Source of the DNA: an uncultured Aequorivita sp.
GTDB taxonomy: Bacteria > Bacteroidota > Bacteroidia > Flavobacteriales > Flavobacteriaceae
Assembly (NCBI GenBank): GCA_937125455.1
Contig: CAKZLK010000017.1
Span: 124,001-188,000, forward strand
Length of the DNA stretch: 64,000 bases
Direction of reading: 5' to 3'
The translations under genes were made by a program, and so were the position numbers. Each line of letters opens with the position of its first letter. Positions within the stretch are counted from its first letter, which is position 1. The notes under the pieces were generated by a model. The model had not been told where the DNA came from. It saw nothing but the letters and a program-made list of their open reading frames with translations, and did no database searches. Of this stretch, positions 9,341-18,001 are shown piece by piece.

Positions 9341-10192
9341 TTAAAAATAAATTTTCCGAAATATTATTTTATAACTAATTTTTTTGTGGATGAATTTTTT
9401 TTCTTGTTCAATTTTCACGATGTAAACACCGCTATTTAAATTAGAAATGTCTAATCTATCGCCTGTCAAGGTAGTTTTTAAAACTTGTTCTCCAAGGACA
9501 TTAAAAACGGATATATTTTTCACACCACCAAACTTTGAACTTATTGCTATATAACCATTTGTTGCAGGGTTGGGATATATTTTAAAAGGATCTGATTGAT
9601 TTTCATTCGTATTTAGAACACAAGCATTGGTAGTATTTAAAGTTGGTAAGGCAACACAAAAACTTCCAGCACCATCGCTCTGTATGGACTCGGTATCTTT
9701 ATTGCCGTTAAGATCTTCATCATACTGAATTGTTTCATTCAGTCCTGCCAAAAGCTCAGGGTCGTCGTCATCATTGGTTCCATAAACAATTGCGTCTATT
9801 AGGTTAATACTTGTTACAGGAGTTCCATTCGGAAAATTACTTGCGTCGTCTTGATAAATTGCAATAGCATCGGGACCATTTTGGATAGCATTGCTTGATC
9901 CAATAGCGATGTCAACTCCAGGGGTAGCGTTACTCCCAATGATGAAAAAACCTTCAGAGTCTGTAACATAACCAGTTAAATCTACCGTTTTATAACTTTC
10001 GTCATCAGAGCCGTTGTAAAATACAACAATGTAATCCTCTAATGAATAATTTGGGGAATCGGACAGAATTTCAACAAATTCTGTAACATCGGTGCCTGTT
10101 TGATCTGCATCCAATTCATTTAAGCTTATTTGCGAAAAAGAAATGGTAGTGACCAACACGCATGCAAGAAAAATAATTGTTTTCATAACCAT
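9341..10192 (-). CDS. Secreted protein with lamin-tail-like domain and T9SS type A sorting domain
   Basis: A 283-aa exported protein. The signal peptide MKTIIFLACVLVTTISFSQ starts at Met3 (10186) or Met1. Residues about 20-150 resemble a lamin-tail-like beta domain, for example EFVEILSDSP and DYIVVFYNG. The C-terminus is a type A type IX secretion domain (FKIYPNPATNGYIAIS, ISNLNSGVYIVKI). It ends ISYKIIFRKIYF instead of the usual KKLVIK; one A fewer in the seven-A run at 9379-9385 would restore KKLVIK and a stop at 9364-9366. So either the gene or the read carries a one-base insertion. Confidence 0.85.
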   Translation of the reverse strand: MVMKTIIFLACVLVTTISFSQISLNELDADQTGTDVTEFVEILSDSPNYSLEDYIVVFYNGSDDESYKTVDLTGYVTDSEGFFIIGSNATPGVDIAIGSSNAIQNGPDAIAIYQDDASNFPNGTPVTSINLIDAIVYGTNDDDDPELLAGLNETIQYDEDLNGNKDTESIQSDGAGSFCVALPTLNTTNACVLNTNENQSDPFKIYPNPATNGYIAISSKFGGVKNISVFNVLGEQVLKTTLTGDRLDISNLNSGVYIVKIEQEKKFIHKKISYKIIFRKIYF

Positions 10193-10379
10193 CTGTTTTT
10201 AAGTTATTTACTTAAATTTAAATTATTTTTTTGACCTTTGAAAATTAAATGATGAGAATATTTAAAGTTGTGTTTTACATCTAAAATTGCTGCAATTGGT
10301 CGTGAGTTTAAATATTAATAAACCGTTACCATATCATTAACAATAAGTGTGCTAAACATTTCCTGAAAGTAATTAATAG

Positions 10380-10387
10380 TATCTTTG
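10380..10387 (+). promoter_or_regulatory. -7 element TATCTTTG of the PhoB/PhoR-like operon
   Basis: Exact TAnnTTTG match, 26 bp before the response regulator ATG. Confidence 0.55.
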
Positions 10388-10413
10388 AGCTATAATTAGG
10401 GTTAAAATTTAAT

Positions 10414-11094
10414 ATGAAAAAAAAAGATATTACAATTTTGTTGGTAGATGATGAACCGGATATTCTTGAAATTGTTCGATACAATCTCAATTCGGAAGGA
10501 TATACTGTTGAAACCGCTGAAAATGGTATTGAAGCCATTGCTCAGGCAAAAAAGCTGAAACCACAATTGATCATTATGGACGTAATGATGCCAAAAATGG
10601 ATGGTATTGAAGCTTGTGAAAAAATTAGAAATATTCCTGAACTCGCTGAAACAGTAATTACCTTTTTAACCGCTCGGGGAGAAGATTATTCGCAAATGGC
10701 AGGTTTTGAGGCTGGTGCTGATGATTACATAACAAAACCAATTAAACCAAAAGTTCTTGTTAGTAAAGTAAAAGCATTGTTGCGAAGGTTTAAAGAAGAG
10801 GAAGGTGATGAAAAAATAAAACTCGGAAATTTAACCATCAATCGTGAAGAATACAAAATTCTGCTTGGCAAAGAAGAAATAATACTGCCTCGTAAAGAAT
10901 TTGAACTATTGGCGCTACTTGCTTCAAAACCAGGAAAGGTCTTTAAGCGTGAAGATATTTTAGACAGTATTTGGGGTAACGAAGTGATTGTTGGTGGTCG
11001 TACCATAGACGTGCATATTAGAAAGCTACGTGAAAAAATTGGCGACGAAAAATTTAAAACTGTTAAAGGCGTTGGCTATAAGTTTGTACTTTAG
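10414..11094 (+). CDS. OmpR/PhoB family response regulator
   Basis: A 226-aa two-domain regulator. The receiver domain (residues 1-120) has the acidic pair LLVDDEPD, the phosphoacceptor Asp in LIIMDVMMPKMDG (about residue 54), Thr in FLTARGED and Lys in YITKPIKP. The C-terminal winged helix spans about residues 130-226, with GGRTIDVHIRKLREKIG and VKGVGYKF as recognition and wing. The kinase gene follows after 6 bp. The pair resembles PhoB/PhoR, but the signal cannot be read from sequence. Confidence 0.93.
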   Translation: MKKKDITILLVDDEPDILEIVRYNLNSEGYTVETAENGIEAIAQAKKLKPQLIIMDVMMPKMDGIEACEKIRNIPELAETVITFLTARGEDYSQMAGFEAGADDYITKPIKPKVLVSKVKALLRRFKEEEGDEKIKLGNLTINREEYKILLGKEEIILPRKEFELLALLASKPGKVFKREDILDSIWGNEVIVGGRTIDVHIRKLREKIGDEKFKTVKGVGYKFVL

Positions 11095-11100
11095 CTGTCT

Positions 11101-12138
11101 ATGACATTTTCAAAAAGATATAATTTTGCTGCTTCAACGGCATTGCTAATTGCCTTGTTTTTAACATTGGCAATGGGTCTTTTCCTCTATGGGTTCTTTA
11201 AAATCATTTCTAGTTGGTTGTTGCTTTTTTTCTTTATCTCCTTTCTGCTTTCTTTCCTTATCCTCCAATATCGTGTAGAGAAATTCATCTATTTCAGAAT
11301 AAAAAAAATATATAAGGACGTACGCATTCTAAATGAAAAGGATTTTCCCAAACTATCGGTCACTACAGACATGGAAGTTCTTACCCGTGAAGTAGAACGG
11401 TATGTGAACGATAAAAAACTTGAAATTGAAACCTTAAACGTTCGTGAAAACTACCGAAAAGAATTCATGGGCAATATCTCGCACGAGTTAAAAACCCCAT
11501 TGTTTACGGTTCAAAGCTATATCCTTACACTTTTGGATGGCGCCATGAAGGATAAAAAGGTTCGGAAAGAATACTTGCGGCGTGCAAGTAAGGGAGTGGA
11601 AAGACTCACTACTATAGTCAAGGAACTTGATATGATTGCCAAACTAGAAGTGGGCGGTCTTGTTTTGAACAAAGAAGACTTAAATATAATAGAATTGGTT
11701 CAAAATATTTTTGATTTGCTCGAGATGAAAGCTGCCAAAAAAAATATTTCACTCGTTTTTGATAAGGAATATACTGAGCCTATCATGGTGAACGCAGACC
11801 GGGAACGTATTGAGCAAGTCCTCACCAACCTCGTTGTCAACTCTATAAAATATGGTAAAGAAGACGGTACTACCGAAGTAAGTATTGAAAATATCGTGAA
11901 AAATAAAGTGTTGATTCGCGTTACCGATAACGGGGAAGGAATCGCTAAAGAAAATATGCCTCGTATTTTTGAACGTTTTTATAGAGTCGACAAAAGCGGT
12001 TCCCGAAAGGAAGGCGGTAGTGGATTGGGTCTTTCCATCGTAAAACATATTGTAGAAGCACATAACGAAAAAATATATGTGGAAAGCCAGTTGGGGATCG
12101 GCTCTGAATTTTCATTCACCCTCGAAAAGGGAAAATAA
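11101..12138 (+). CDS. Sensor histidine kinase (PhoR-like)
   Basis: A 345-aa membrane kinase. Two transmembrane helices lie within residues 9-60, with only a very short segment between them, so there is essentially no periplasmic sensor domain. The H-box is FMGNISHELKTPLFT (about residues 122-136), the N-box EQVLTNLVVNSIKYG, then DNGEGIA and GGSGLGLSIVKH. Phosphorylates the regulator directly upstream. Its last 27 bp overlap the convergent glycosyltransferase gene. Confidence 0.93.
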   Translation: MTFSKRYNFAASTALLIALFLTLAMGLFLYGFFKIISSWLLLFFFISFLLSFLILQYRVEKFIYFRIKKIYKDVRILNEKDFPKLSVTTDMEVLTREVERYVNDKKLEIETLNVRENYRKEFMGNISHELKTPLFTVQSYILTLLDGAMKDKKVRKEYLRRASKGVERLTTIVKELDMIAKLEVGGLVLNKEDLNIIELVQNIFDLLEMKAAKKNISLVFDKEYTEPIMVNADRERIEQVLTNLVVNSIKYGKEDGTTEVSIENIVKNKVLIRVTDNGEGIAKENMPRIFERFYRVDKSGSRKEGGSGLGLSIVKHIVEAHNEKIYVESQLGIGSEFSFTLEKGK

Positions 12139-13179
12139 TTCAGTGAAATTTACGGGTTGTTGCGATAAGGTTTTTAGGCCTTTGTAAACGATAGCTTTGT
12201 CAATTTTCTTCAATTTAAATTTTTCCTGTTTGCAGGAAGGAACAACGCCAAGGTCTTTTAAACGCTTAGCCAAATACTCCTGCTCATATTGTCCAGGTGT
12301 AGGAATAAAAAAGGCCTTTTTTTCAAGTACTGTCAAATCCATGATGGTGGTATAGCCAGAGCGAGAAATTACAATTTCACTTTTGTTTAAGGCATCTTCA
12401 AGCTCATCACTTTTCATAAAGTTCACCATTTTCAACTTACTGAAATCCTGCCATTTTTGTTCTTTTTCAACTATTCCACAGATCATTAAGACGTTCTTTT
12501 CGCTGTGTTTAAATGACTCTTTTAGCTTTTCTTCCAGTATGCTGCGCTGTGGTTCTGGCCCAGAAAGTAAAATCAAGATATCTATGGTTTTTGGAACTTC
12601 CTTTTTTTCCATTCGGCTTAAAACCCCAATATATTTTATTGGAAATTGCTCTTGCTTTAAATGACCCAGCTTTCCGCTGAGGTTCATTACCAGATCTTCT
12701 ACATCGGGAACCCAGCAGGCATCAAATTTTTTGATGATTTTTTGGTGCATTTTGCTCGTTATGGCTGTTGTGCTTCCTGTTAAAACATTCAGTTGGTGGG
12801 TTATAAAAACGGAAGGAATCGTTTTGTCCCTAACGCCAAATCTATTGTCGCTAATAATACCTTGAATCTTTCCATCTCTCACAAGTTGCTTTACGATTTT
12901 TTCTTCAGAATCCATCGTCTTCTTGATTTCGGGAAGTTTTAGCAAAATCTTCCACTTAAAATGACTGCCTTTTTTTGGGTATGTAATATTGTATGAAGGA
13001 AGTTCAACGGATTCCAACTCTGGAAATTCTTTTTTAAGAAGTAAAAGAGCTCCGCCATCTGAAGCCAATAAAACATTGAAGTCGTGTTCAAGCAAAGCGC
13101 GAATTATAGGTATGCTTCGTGTAGCGTGGCCTAAACCCCAGTGCAGTGGAGCAACCATTATTGTTTTCTTTTTCAGCAT
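12112..13179 (-). CDS. GT-B glycosyltransferase, MurG/UDP-GlcNAc transferase-like
   Basis: A 355-aa GT-B protein from the ATG at 13179. That start gives MLKKKTIMVAPLHWGLGHA directly before the glycine-rich loop of the first Rossmann domain; an ATG 54 bp further upstream would add an unrelated leader. GLGHATRSIPIIRAL and SDGGALLLLKK fit the N-lobe. SRSGYTTIMDLTVLEKKAFFIPTPGQYEQ fits the nucleotide-sugar site of the C-lobe. Donor and acceptor are unknown. It is divergent from trmB. Confidence 0.82.
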   Translation of the reverse strand: MLKKKTIMVAPLHWGLGHATRSIPIIRALLEHDFNVLLASDGGALLLLKKEFPELESVELPSYNITYPKKGSHFKWKILLKLPEIKKTMDSEEKIVKQLVRDGKIQGIISDNRFGVRDKTIPSVFITHQLNVLTGSTTAITSKMHQKIIKKFDACWVPDVEDLVMNLSGKLGHLKQEQFPIKYIGVLSRMEKKEVPKTIDILILLSGPEPQRSILEEKLKESFKHSEKNVLMICGIVEKEQKWQDFSKLKMVNFMKSDELEDALNKSEIVISRSGYTTIMDLTVLEKKAFFIPTPGQYEQEYLAKRLKDLGVVPSCKQEKFKLKKIDKAIVYKGLKTLSQQPVNFTELFSLFEGE

Positions 13180-13244
13180 AAAAACAAAGGTACCAATAAT
13201 TGCTGTGGCATTATATTTCCTTAATTTTACCAAAAATTAAAATT

Positions 13245-13919
13245 TTGGGTAGCAAAAATAAACTGAAGCGCTTTAAGGAAAATGAAACTTTTTCAAACGT
13301 CGTGCAACCATCACGAGAGGAAGTATTGAGCAATGCCCTGAAAATGAAAGGCAATTGGAGAAAAAATTTCTTTAAAAATAATAACCCTTTGATTTTAGAG
13401 CTAGGCTGTGGAAAAGGCGAATACACTGTCAATCTTGCAAAAGAATACCCAGAAATGAATTTTTTGGGAATAGATATCAAAGGCGCCCGTTTTTGGCTAG
13501 GAGCAAAAATTGCTTTGAAAGAAAATCTAAAAAATGCAGGTTTTTTGCGTACACAGATTGAACTTGTGGACCATATTTTTGATGAAAATGAAGTAGATGA
13601 AATTTGGATAACTTTTCCAGATCCACAAATAAAGTACAAGCGCACCAAGCACCGTTTAACAAATGAGGATTTTCTCCAGAAATATAAAAAAATTCTAAAG
13701 CCTGGTGGGTTTGTAAACCTTAAAACCGATAGCGAATTTATGCATGGATATACCCTTGGCCTACTTCACGGTTTGGGCGAAACGATTGAATATGCACACC
13801 ACGATGTTTACGGAAGCCAAGGTGCGCCAGAAGCCGTAACCAATATTCAAACTTTTTATGAGAGCCAATATCTTGAAAAGGGAAAAAAGATAACCTACAT
13901 TCGGTTTAAATTCCGTTAG
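13245..13919 (+). CDS. trmB: tRNA (guanosine(46)-N7)-methyltransferase
   Basis: Methylates G46 in tRNA variable loops using SAM. I choose the TTG at 13245 because translation then begins with GSKNKLKRFKENETF, the usual flavobacterial N-terminus; the in-frame ATG at 13200 adds 15 atypical residues. The SAM site is LELGCGKGEYTVNLA (about residues 50-64), followed by FLGIDIKGARFW and the TrmB signature EIWITFPDPQIKYKRTKHRL. Length (224 aa) fits. Confidence 0.92.
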   Translation: MGSKNKLKRFKENETFSNVVQPSREEVLSNALKMKGNWRKNFFKNNNPLILELGCGKGEYTVNLAKEYPEMNFLGIDIKGARFWLGAKIALKENLKNAGFLRTQIELVDHIFDENEVDEIWITFPDPQIKYKRTKHRLTNEDFLQKYKKILKPGGFVNLKTDSEFMHGYTLGLLHGLGETIEYAHHDVYGSQGAPEAVTNIQTFYESQYLEKGKKITYIRFKFR

Positions 13920-13956
13920 TTATAAATTCAGTATATTCACAAAAAAACTGGCCTGA

Positions 13957-14583
13957 ATGGCAATACTTTACAATTTACTAATAGGTTTTTTCGGATCATT
14001 TATTGGGGTACTCCCGCCAGGTTTGATAAATATGTATGCCGCCAAAATAAGTATGAAGGAAGGCCGAAAAAGAGCGCTCCTTTTTTCAGTTGGTGTTTGT
14101 ATTACGGTTATGCTTCAAACATACCTTGCGCTACTTTTTGCGCGTTATATTGGAAAACATCCAGAAGTGGTTAACATACTTCAAAAAGTGGCTTTAGGGA
14201 TCTTTATAAGCCTTACCATATACTTTATTTTTATTGCAAAAGATACGCGAAGGGAAATACGCGATCACAGCGAAAATTCAAAAAGAAATCGATTCTTTTT
14301 GGGTATTTTTATTGCAATTCTAAATTTGCTCCCTATTCCTTATTGGATCTATTTGAGCATAACTTTTTCTGCCTTTGGGATGTTTTCTTTTTCCCAACCC
14401 GAACTTTGGAGTACTGTAATTGCATCTGGGCTTGGAACTTTTGCAAGCTTAGCATTGTATGTTCAGTTTTTTAGGCCAAAAGAGCATTCTCGAAAACTTA
14501 GCCTAAATATGAATTATGTAATAGGCATTGTTACCGCTGTTATTTCAGTAATTACTTTTTTTAAAATTTTAAGAGAATTTTAA
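13957..14583 (+). CDS. LysE family translocator
   Basis: A 208-aa inner-membrane protein with about six transmembrane segments, beginning FFGSFIGVLPPGLINMYAAKI, which has the Pro-Gly pair typical of LysE/RhtB exporters. Family members export amino acids or metabolites; the substrate here is unknown. The stop is followed after 1 bp by the alkyltransferase-like gene, so the two form an operon with trmB 37 bp upstream. Confidence 0.82.
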   Translation: MAILYNLLIGFFGSFIGVLPPGLINMYAAKISMKEGRKRALLFSVGVCITVMLQTYLALLFARYIGKHPEVVNILQKVALGIFISLTIYFIFIAKDTRREIRDHSENSKRNRFFLGIFIAILNLLPIPYWIYLSITFSAFGMFSFSQPELWSTVIASGLGTFASLALYVQFFRPKEHSRKLSLNMNYVIGIVTAVISVITFFKILREF

Positions 14584-14584
14584 A

Positions 14585-14908
14585 ATGGCCAACGAAGGTT
14601 TTTTTGAAAAAGTCTATCAAGTTGCAAAAGGTATTCCATATGGAAGAGTTACTTCTTACGGAGCAATTGCAAACTATTTAGGAGCTGCCGGAAGTGCAAG
14701 AATGGTAGGCTGGGCAATGAATGGAGCTGCCAATAAAGACGTACCCGCACATCGAGTGGTTAACCGGAATGGATTACTAACTGGAAAACACCATTTCCAA
14801 GGCTCAAATTTAATGCAGCAGCTTTTGGAAAGTGAAGGAATCGAAGTGGTTGACAATAAAATCCAAAATTTTGAGAAGCATTTTTGGGACCCAATGAAGG
14901 AACTTTAA
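14585..14908 (+). CDS. Alkyltransferase-like protein (MGMT family without active cysteine)
   Basis: A 107-aa single-domain protein of the O6-alkylguanine-DNA alkyltransferase fold. The DNA-binding helix GRVTSYGAIANYLGAAGSARMVGWAM and the arginine finger are present. The active-site motif PCHRV reads PAHRV, so the nucleophilic cysteine is alanine. Alkyltransferase-like proteins of this type bind O6-alkylguanine and recruit nucleotide excision repair rather than reversing the lesion. Placement directly after the LysE gene is tight. Confidence 0.9.
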   Translation: MANEGFFEKVYQVAKGIPYGRVTSYGAIANYLGAAGSARMVGWAMNGAANKDVPAHRVVNRNGLLTGKHHFQGSNLMQQLLESEGIEVVDNKIQNFEKHFWDPMKEL

Positions 14909-15044
14909 TCTATTCCCTGATTTTCAATCCCGAAGCTTTAGGATAAAATATTTGGTGAATCCAAATATCCAATAATCCAAAATTCTAACTATTCAGTCAT
15001 AAATCATTTCAATCTTACGGCTTCGTATTCCGAAGTTTTCAGCT

Positions 15045-15052
15045 TATATTTG
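15045..15052 (+). promoter_or_regulatory. -7 element TATATTTG of the mrp operon
   Basis: Exact TAnnTTTG match, 36 bp before the mrp ATG. The preceding 100 bp contain only short AT-rich repeats. Confidence 0.6.
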
Positions 15053-15088
15053 CACTTTAGAATCAATCTAAATATTAAGTAAAAAATA

Positions 15089-16228
15089 ATGAGTATTTCA
15101 AAGCAAGATATTCTTAAAGTCCTTGAGACTATTACTGTTTCTGGCGAAGGGAAAAATATGGTAGAGAGTGGTGCCGTGCAAAATGTTGTAACTTTTGCCG
15201 ATGAAATTATAGTGGATTTGAAACTTTCCACACCAGCGCTTCACATAAAAAAACGAGCCGAGGCAGATGTGATAAAAACCATACACGAAAAAGTGGATGC
15301 AAACGCTAAAGTTCAAGTAAATATTAAAGTTGAAGCACCTGCTAAACCACAAAACCCAAACCTTATTAAAGGAAAGCCTATTCCTGGAATTCAAAATATA
15401 GTAGCCGTTGCTTCTGGAAAAGGGGGCGTTGGTAAATCCACTGTTACAGCAAATTTGGCAGTTACCCTTTCAAAAATGGGTTTCAAAGTTGGAATTCTGG
15501 ATGCTGATATTTACGGTCCATCAATCCCAATCATGTTTGACGTTGCCATGGAAAAGCCGCTTTCAGTAAACGTTGATGGTAAGAGTAAAATGAAGCCTGT
15601 TGAAAATTATGGAATCAAAATTCTTTCCATCGGATTTTTCACACAGCCAGACCAAGCCGTAATTTGGCGTGGACCAATGGCTGCCAAAGCGTTGAACCAA
15701 CTTATTTTTGACGCAGCTTGGGGTGAATTGGATTTTATGTTGATAGACCTTCCTCCGGGAACGGGAGATATTCATTTGAGCATTATGCAATCCTTGCCAA
15801 TCACAGGAGCCGTTGTGGTTAGTACGCCGCAAAACGTTGCTTTGGCCGATGCTCGTAAAGGAGTGGCAATGTTCCGTCAGGAAAATATAGACGTTCCCGT
15901 TTTGGGAATTATAGAAAATATGGCATATTTTACACCAGCTGAACTTCCAGAAAATAAATACTATATCTTTGGAAAAGAGGGTGCAAAATACTTAGCCGAC
16001 GATTTGAAAGTGCCGTTCTTGGGTGAAGTACCCTTAGTACAGAGTATACGCGAAGCAGGTGATGCGGGAAGACCAGCCGCATTACAAATTGCAACCCAAA
16101 CCGAGGAGGCTTTTGAAACAATTACCCGAAACGTAGTGGAAGAAACCGTGCGAAGAAACGAAAGCCTTCCGCCTACCGAAGCAATAAAAATTACAACAAT
16201 GGCAGGTTGCAGCGCCGTAAAAAAATAA
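15089..16228 (+). CDS. mrp: Mrp/NBP35 family iron-sulfur carrier ATPase (ApbC)
   Basis: A 379-aa protein expected to carry and transfer Fe-S clusters in the cytosol. Residues 1-90 form a MIP18/DUF59 domain (SKQDILKVLETI). The deviant Walker A is VASGKGGVGKSTVTANLAV (about residues 107-125), followed by GILDADIYGPSIPIMF and the Walker B region MLIDLPPGTGD. The NifU-domain gene follows after 1 bp, supporting an Fe-S assembly role. Flavobacterial members typically lack the CxxC near the C-terminus, and none is evident here. Confidence 0.93.
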   Translation: MSISKQDILKVLETITVSGEGKNMVESGAVQNVVTFADEIIVDLKLSTPALHIKKRAEADVIKTIHEKVDANAKVQVNIKVEAPAKPQNPNLIKGKPIPGIQNIVAVASGKGGVGKSTVTANLAVTLSKMGFKVGILDADIYGPSIPIMFDVAMEKPLSVNVDGKSKMKPVENYGIKILSIGFFTQPDQAVIWRGPMAAKALNQLIFDAAWGELDFMLIDLPPGTGDIHLSIMQSLPITGAVVVSTPQNVALADARKGVAMFRQENIDVPVLGIIENMAYFTPAELPENKYYIFGKEGAKYLADDLKVPFLGEVPLVQSIREAGDAGRPAALQIATQTEEAFETITRNVVEETVRRNESLPPTEAIKITTMAGCSAVKK

Positions 16229-16229
16229 T

Positions 16230-16472
16230 ATGACAACGCAGGAACTAACAACAAAAGTAGAGGAAGCATTGGACGAGATCCGTCCATTTTTGCAAGGTGA
16301 TGGCGGTGATATTTCACTCGTTTCCATTGAAGATGGAAAGGTAGTGAACGTTCAGCTTCAAGGTGCTTGTGTAGGATGTTCCGTAAACCAAATGACACTG
16401 AAAAGTGGCGTAGAAATGACCATTAAAAAATACGCCCCCCAAATTGAAAAAGTTGTTAGTGTTTCACAATAA
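16230..16472 (+). CDS. NifU family protein (Fe-S scaffold domain)
   Basis: An 80-aa stand-alone NifU C-terminal domain. The motif GACVGCSVNQMTLKSGVE (about residues 45-62) carries the CxxC that binds a labile Fe-S cluster. RPFLQGDGGDISLVSIEDG at the N-terminus is typical. It lies 1 bp after mrp and shares its operon. Confidence 0.92.
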   Translation: MTTQELTTKVEEALDEIRPFLQGDGGDISLVSIEDGKVVNVQLQGACVGCSVNQMTLKSGVEMTIKKYAPQIEKVVSVSQ

Positions 16473-16539
16473 TGACAATCGTCATTTTTTCTGAATATTT
16501 TAGCAGCTAATTTTGAATAAAATAAAGAGAGCATCTTTC

Positions 16540-17592
16540 ATGATAAAAACAGATATTCTTATAATTGGCGCTGGTCCCACGGGACTTTTTGCCGTTTTTG
16601 AGGCTGGATTACTTAAATTGAAATGTCATTTAATTGACGCACTTCCGCAGGCTGGCGGACAGTGTTCCGAAATTTATCCTAAAAAACCTATCTACGATAT
16701 ACCTGGTTTTCCCGAAGTACTTGCTGGTGATTTGGTGACCAATTTAATGAAGCAGATTGAGCCTTTTCAGCCTGGTTTCACTTTGGGTGAACGCGCAGAT
16801 ACTATTGAAAAATTAGACGATGGATCATTCATTGTTACAACGGAAAAAGGCACAAAACATCACGCTCCAATCGTTGCAATTGCTGGCGGATTGGGCAGTT
16901 TTGAACCACGAAAACCACCCATTACAAATATTTCCGATTTTGAAGATAATGGTGTAGAATACATTATTCGCGATCCGGAATTTTATAGAAATAAAAATGT
17001 AATTATTTCAGGAGGAGGAGATTCTGCTTTAGATTGGAGTATATTCTTAACAGATGTGGCTAAAAGCGTTACGTTGGTTCATAGAAGAAACGAATTTCGC
17101 GGTGCTTTGGACAGTGTTGAAAAAGTACAGGAGCTAAAAAATCTTGGTAAAATTGAATTAATCACTCCGGCCGAAGTTGTCGGTTTAGTTGGAGAAAATA
17201 ATTTGGAAGAAGTAGTTATAAAACAAGGGGCCGAAGTTTTTAACCGTGAGTGTGATCACTTTATTCCTCTGTTCGGATTATCTCCAAAGCTTGGTCCAAT
17301 AGCGGATTGGGGACTTGAAATTGAAAAAAATGCAATCAAAGTTGACAATACTTTAGATTATCAAACCAACATTCCCGGCATCTACGCCATTGGCGATGTA
17401 AATACATATCCCGGAAAATTGAAATTGATACTTTGCGGTTTTCACGAAGCAACTTTAATGTGCCAAAGCGCCTATCAACGTATTTTCCCGGATAAACGTT
17501 ATGTTATGAAATATACAACCGTGGGTGGCGTGGAAGGCTTTGACGGAAGTAAAAAAGAGGCTCCAAAAGCGGTAATTAAATCTATTGATTAA
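16540..17592 (+). CDS. NAD(P)/FAD-dependent oxidoreductase, ferredoxin-NADP reductase type 2
   Basis: A 350-aa thioredoxin-reductase-like flavoprotein. I take the ATG at 16540 because it puts the FAD-binding ILIIGAGPTGLFAVFEAG at residue 5; a TTG 27 bp upstream adds nothing recognisable. The second dinucleotide site reads VIISGGGDSALDWS (about residue 150) for NAD(P)H. GIYAIGDVNTYPGK is the C-terminal FAD motif. No redox CxxC is present, which separates it from thioredoxin reductase. The 2Fe-2S ferredoxin gene 80 bp downstream is its likely partner. Confidence 0.88.
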   Translation: MIKTDILIIGAGPTGLFAVFEAGLLKLKCHLIDALPQAGGQCSEIYPKKPIYDIPGFPEVLAGDLVTNLMKQIEPFQPGFTLGERADTIEKLDDGSFIVTTEKGTKHHAPIVAIAGGLGSFEPRKPPITNISDFEDNGVEYIIRDPEFYRNKNVIISGGGDSALDWSIFLTDVAKSVTLVHRRNEFRGALDSVEKVQELKNLGKIELITPAEVVGLVGENNLEEVVIKQGAEVFNRECDHFIPLFGLSPKLGPIADWGLEIEKNAIKVDNTLDYQTNIPGIYAIGDVNTYPGKLKLILCGFHEATLMCQSAYQRIFPDKRYVMKYTTVGGVEGFDGSKKEAPKAVIKSID

Positions 17593-17602
17593 CAAAGCTA
17601 CA

Positions 17603-17633
17603 GACCTCACAGGTTTTCAAAACCAGTGAGGTC
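17603..17633. repeat. Hairpin repeat GACCTCAC...GTGAGGTC
   Basis: An 8-bp perfect stem extended by GG/CC and TTTT/AAAA after one mismatch, total 31 bp. It lies between the reductase and ferredoxin genes. It resembles a palindromic intergenic repeat common in Flavobacteriaceae genomes and could also attenuate transcription between the two genes. Confidence 0.6.
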
Positions 17634-17671
17634 TTCAAAACTCATAAACTCATCGACTCATCGACTTTTTT

Positions 17672-18001
17672 ATGAAAGATATTAAAATAACAATCACAGA
17701 TCGTCAAGGCGTAAAACACGAAGTTGACGCCCCGACCGATATGAATATGAACCTAATGGAAATAGTTCGTTCCTACGAATTGGCTCCTGAAGGAACCATA
17801 GGTATTTGCGGAGGAATGGCTATGTGTGCTTCTTGCCAATGTTACGTTTTAAGTGATCACCAACTTCCCGAGATGAGTTATGACGAGGATTTGATGCTTT
17901 CCGAAGCCTATAATGTGAAGGAAAACAGCAGGCTTGGCTGCCAGATTTTTATAAAGGAGGAGCTTGACGGTCTGGAAGTTGAGCTAGCTCCTGAAGTTTA
18001 A
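17672..18001 (+). CDS. 2Fe-2S ferredoxin (adrenodoxin type)
   Basis: A 109-aa electron carrier. The cluster ligands read CGGMAMCASC (about residues 47-56) plus a distal Cys in SRLGCQIF (about residue 91), the C-X5-C-X2-C...C pattern. Likely takes electrons from the reductase just upstream and may serve the Mrp/NifU cluster pathway. The last 4 bp overlap the convergent GDSL gene. Confidence 0.92.
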   Translation: MKDIKITITDRQGVKHEVDAPTDMNMNLMEIVRSYELAPEGTIGICGGMAMCASCQCYVLSDHQLPEMSYDEDLMLSEAYNVKENSRLGCQIFIKEELDGLEVELAPEV

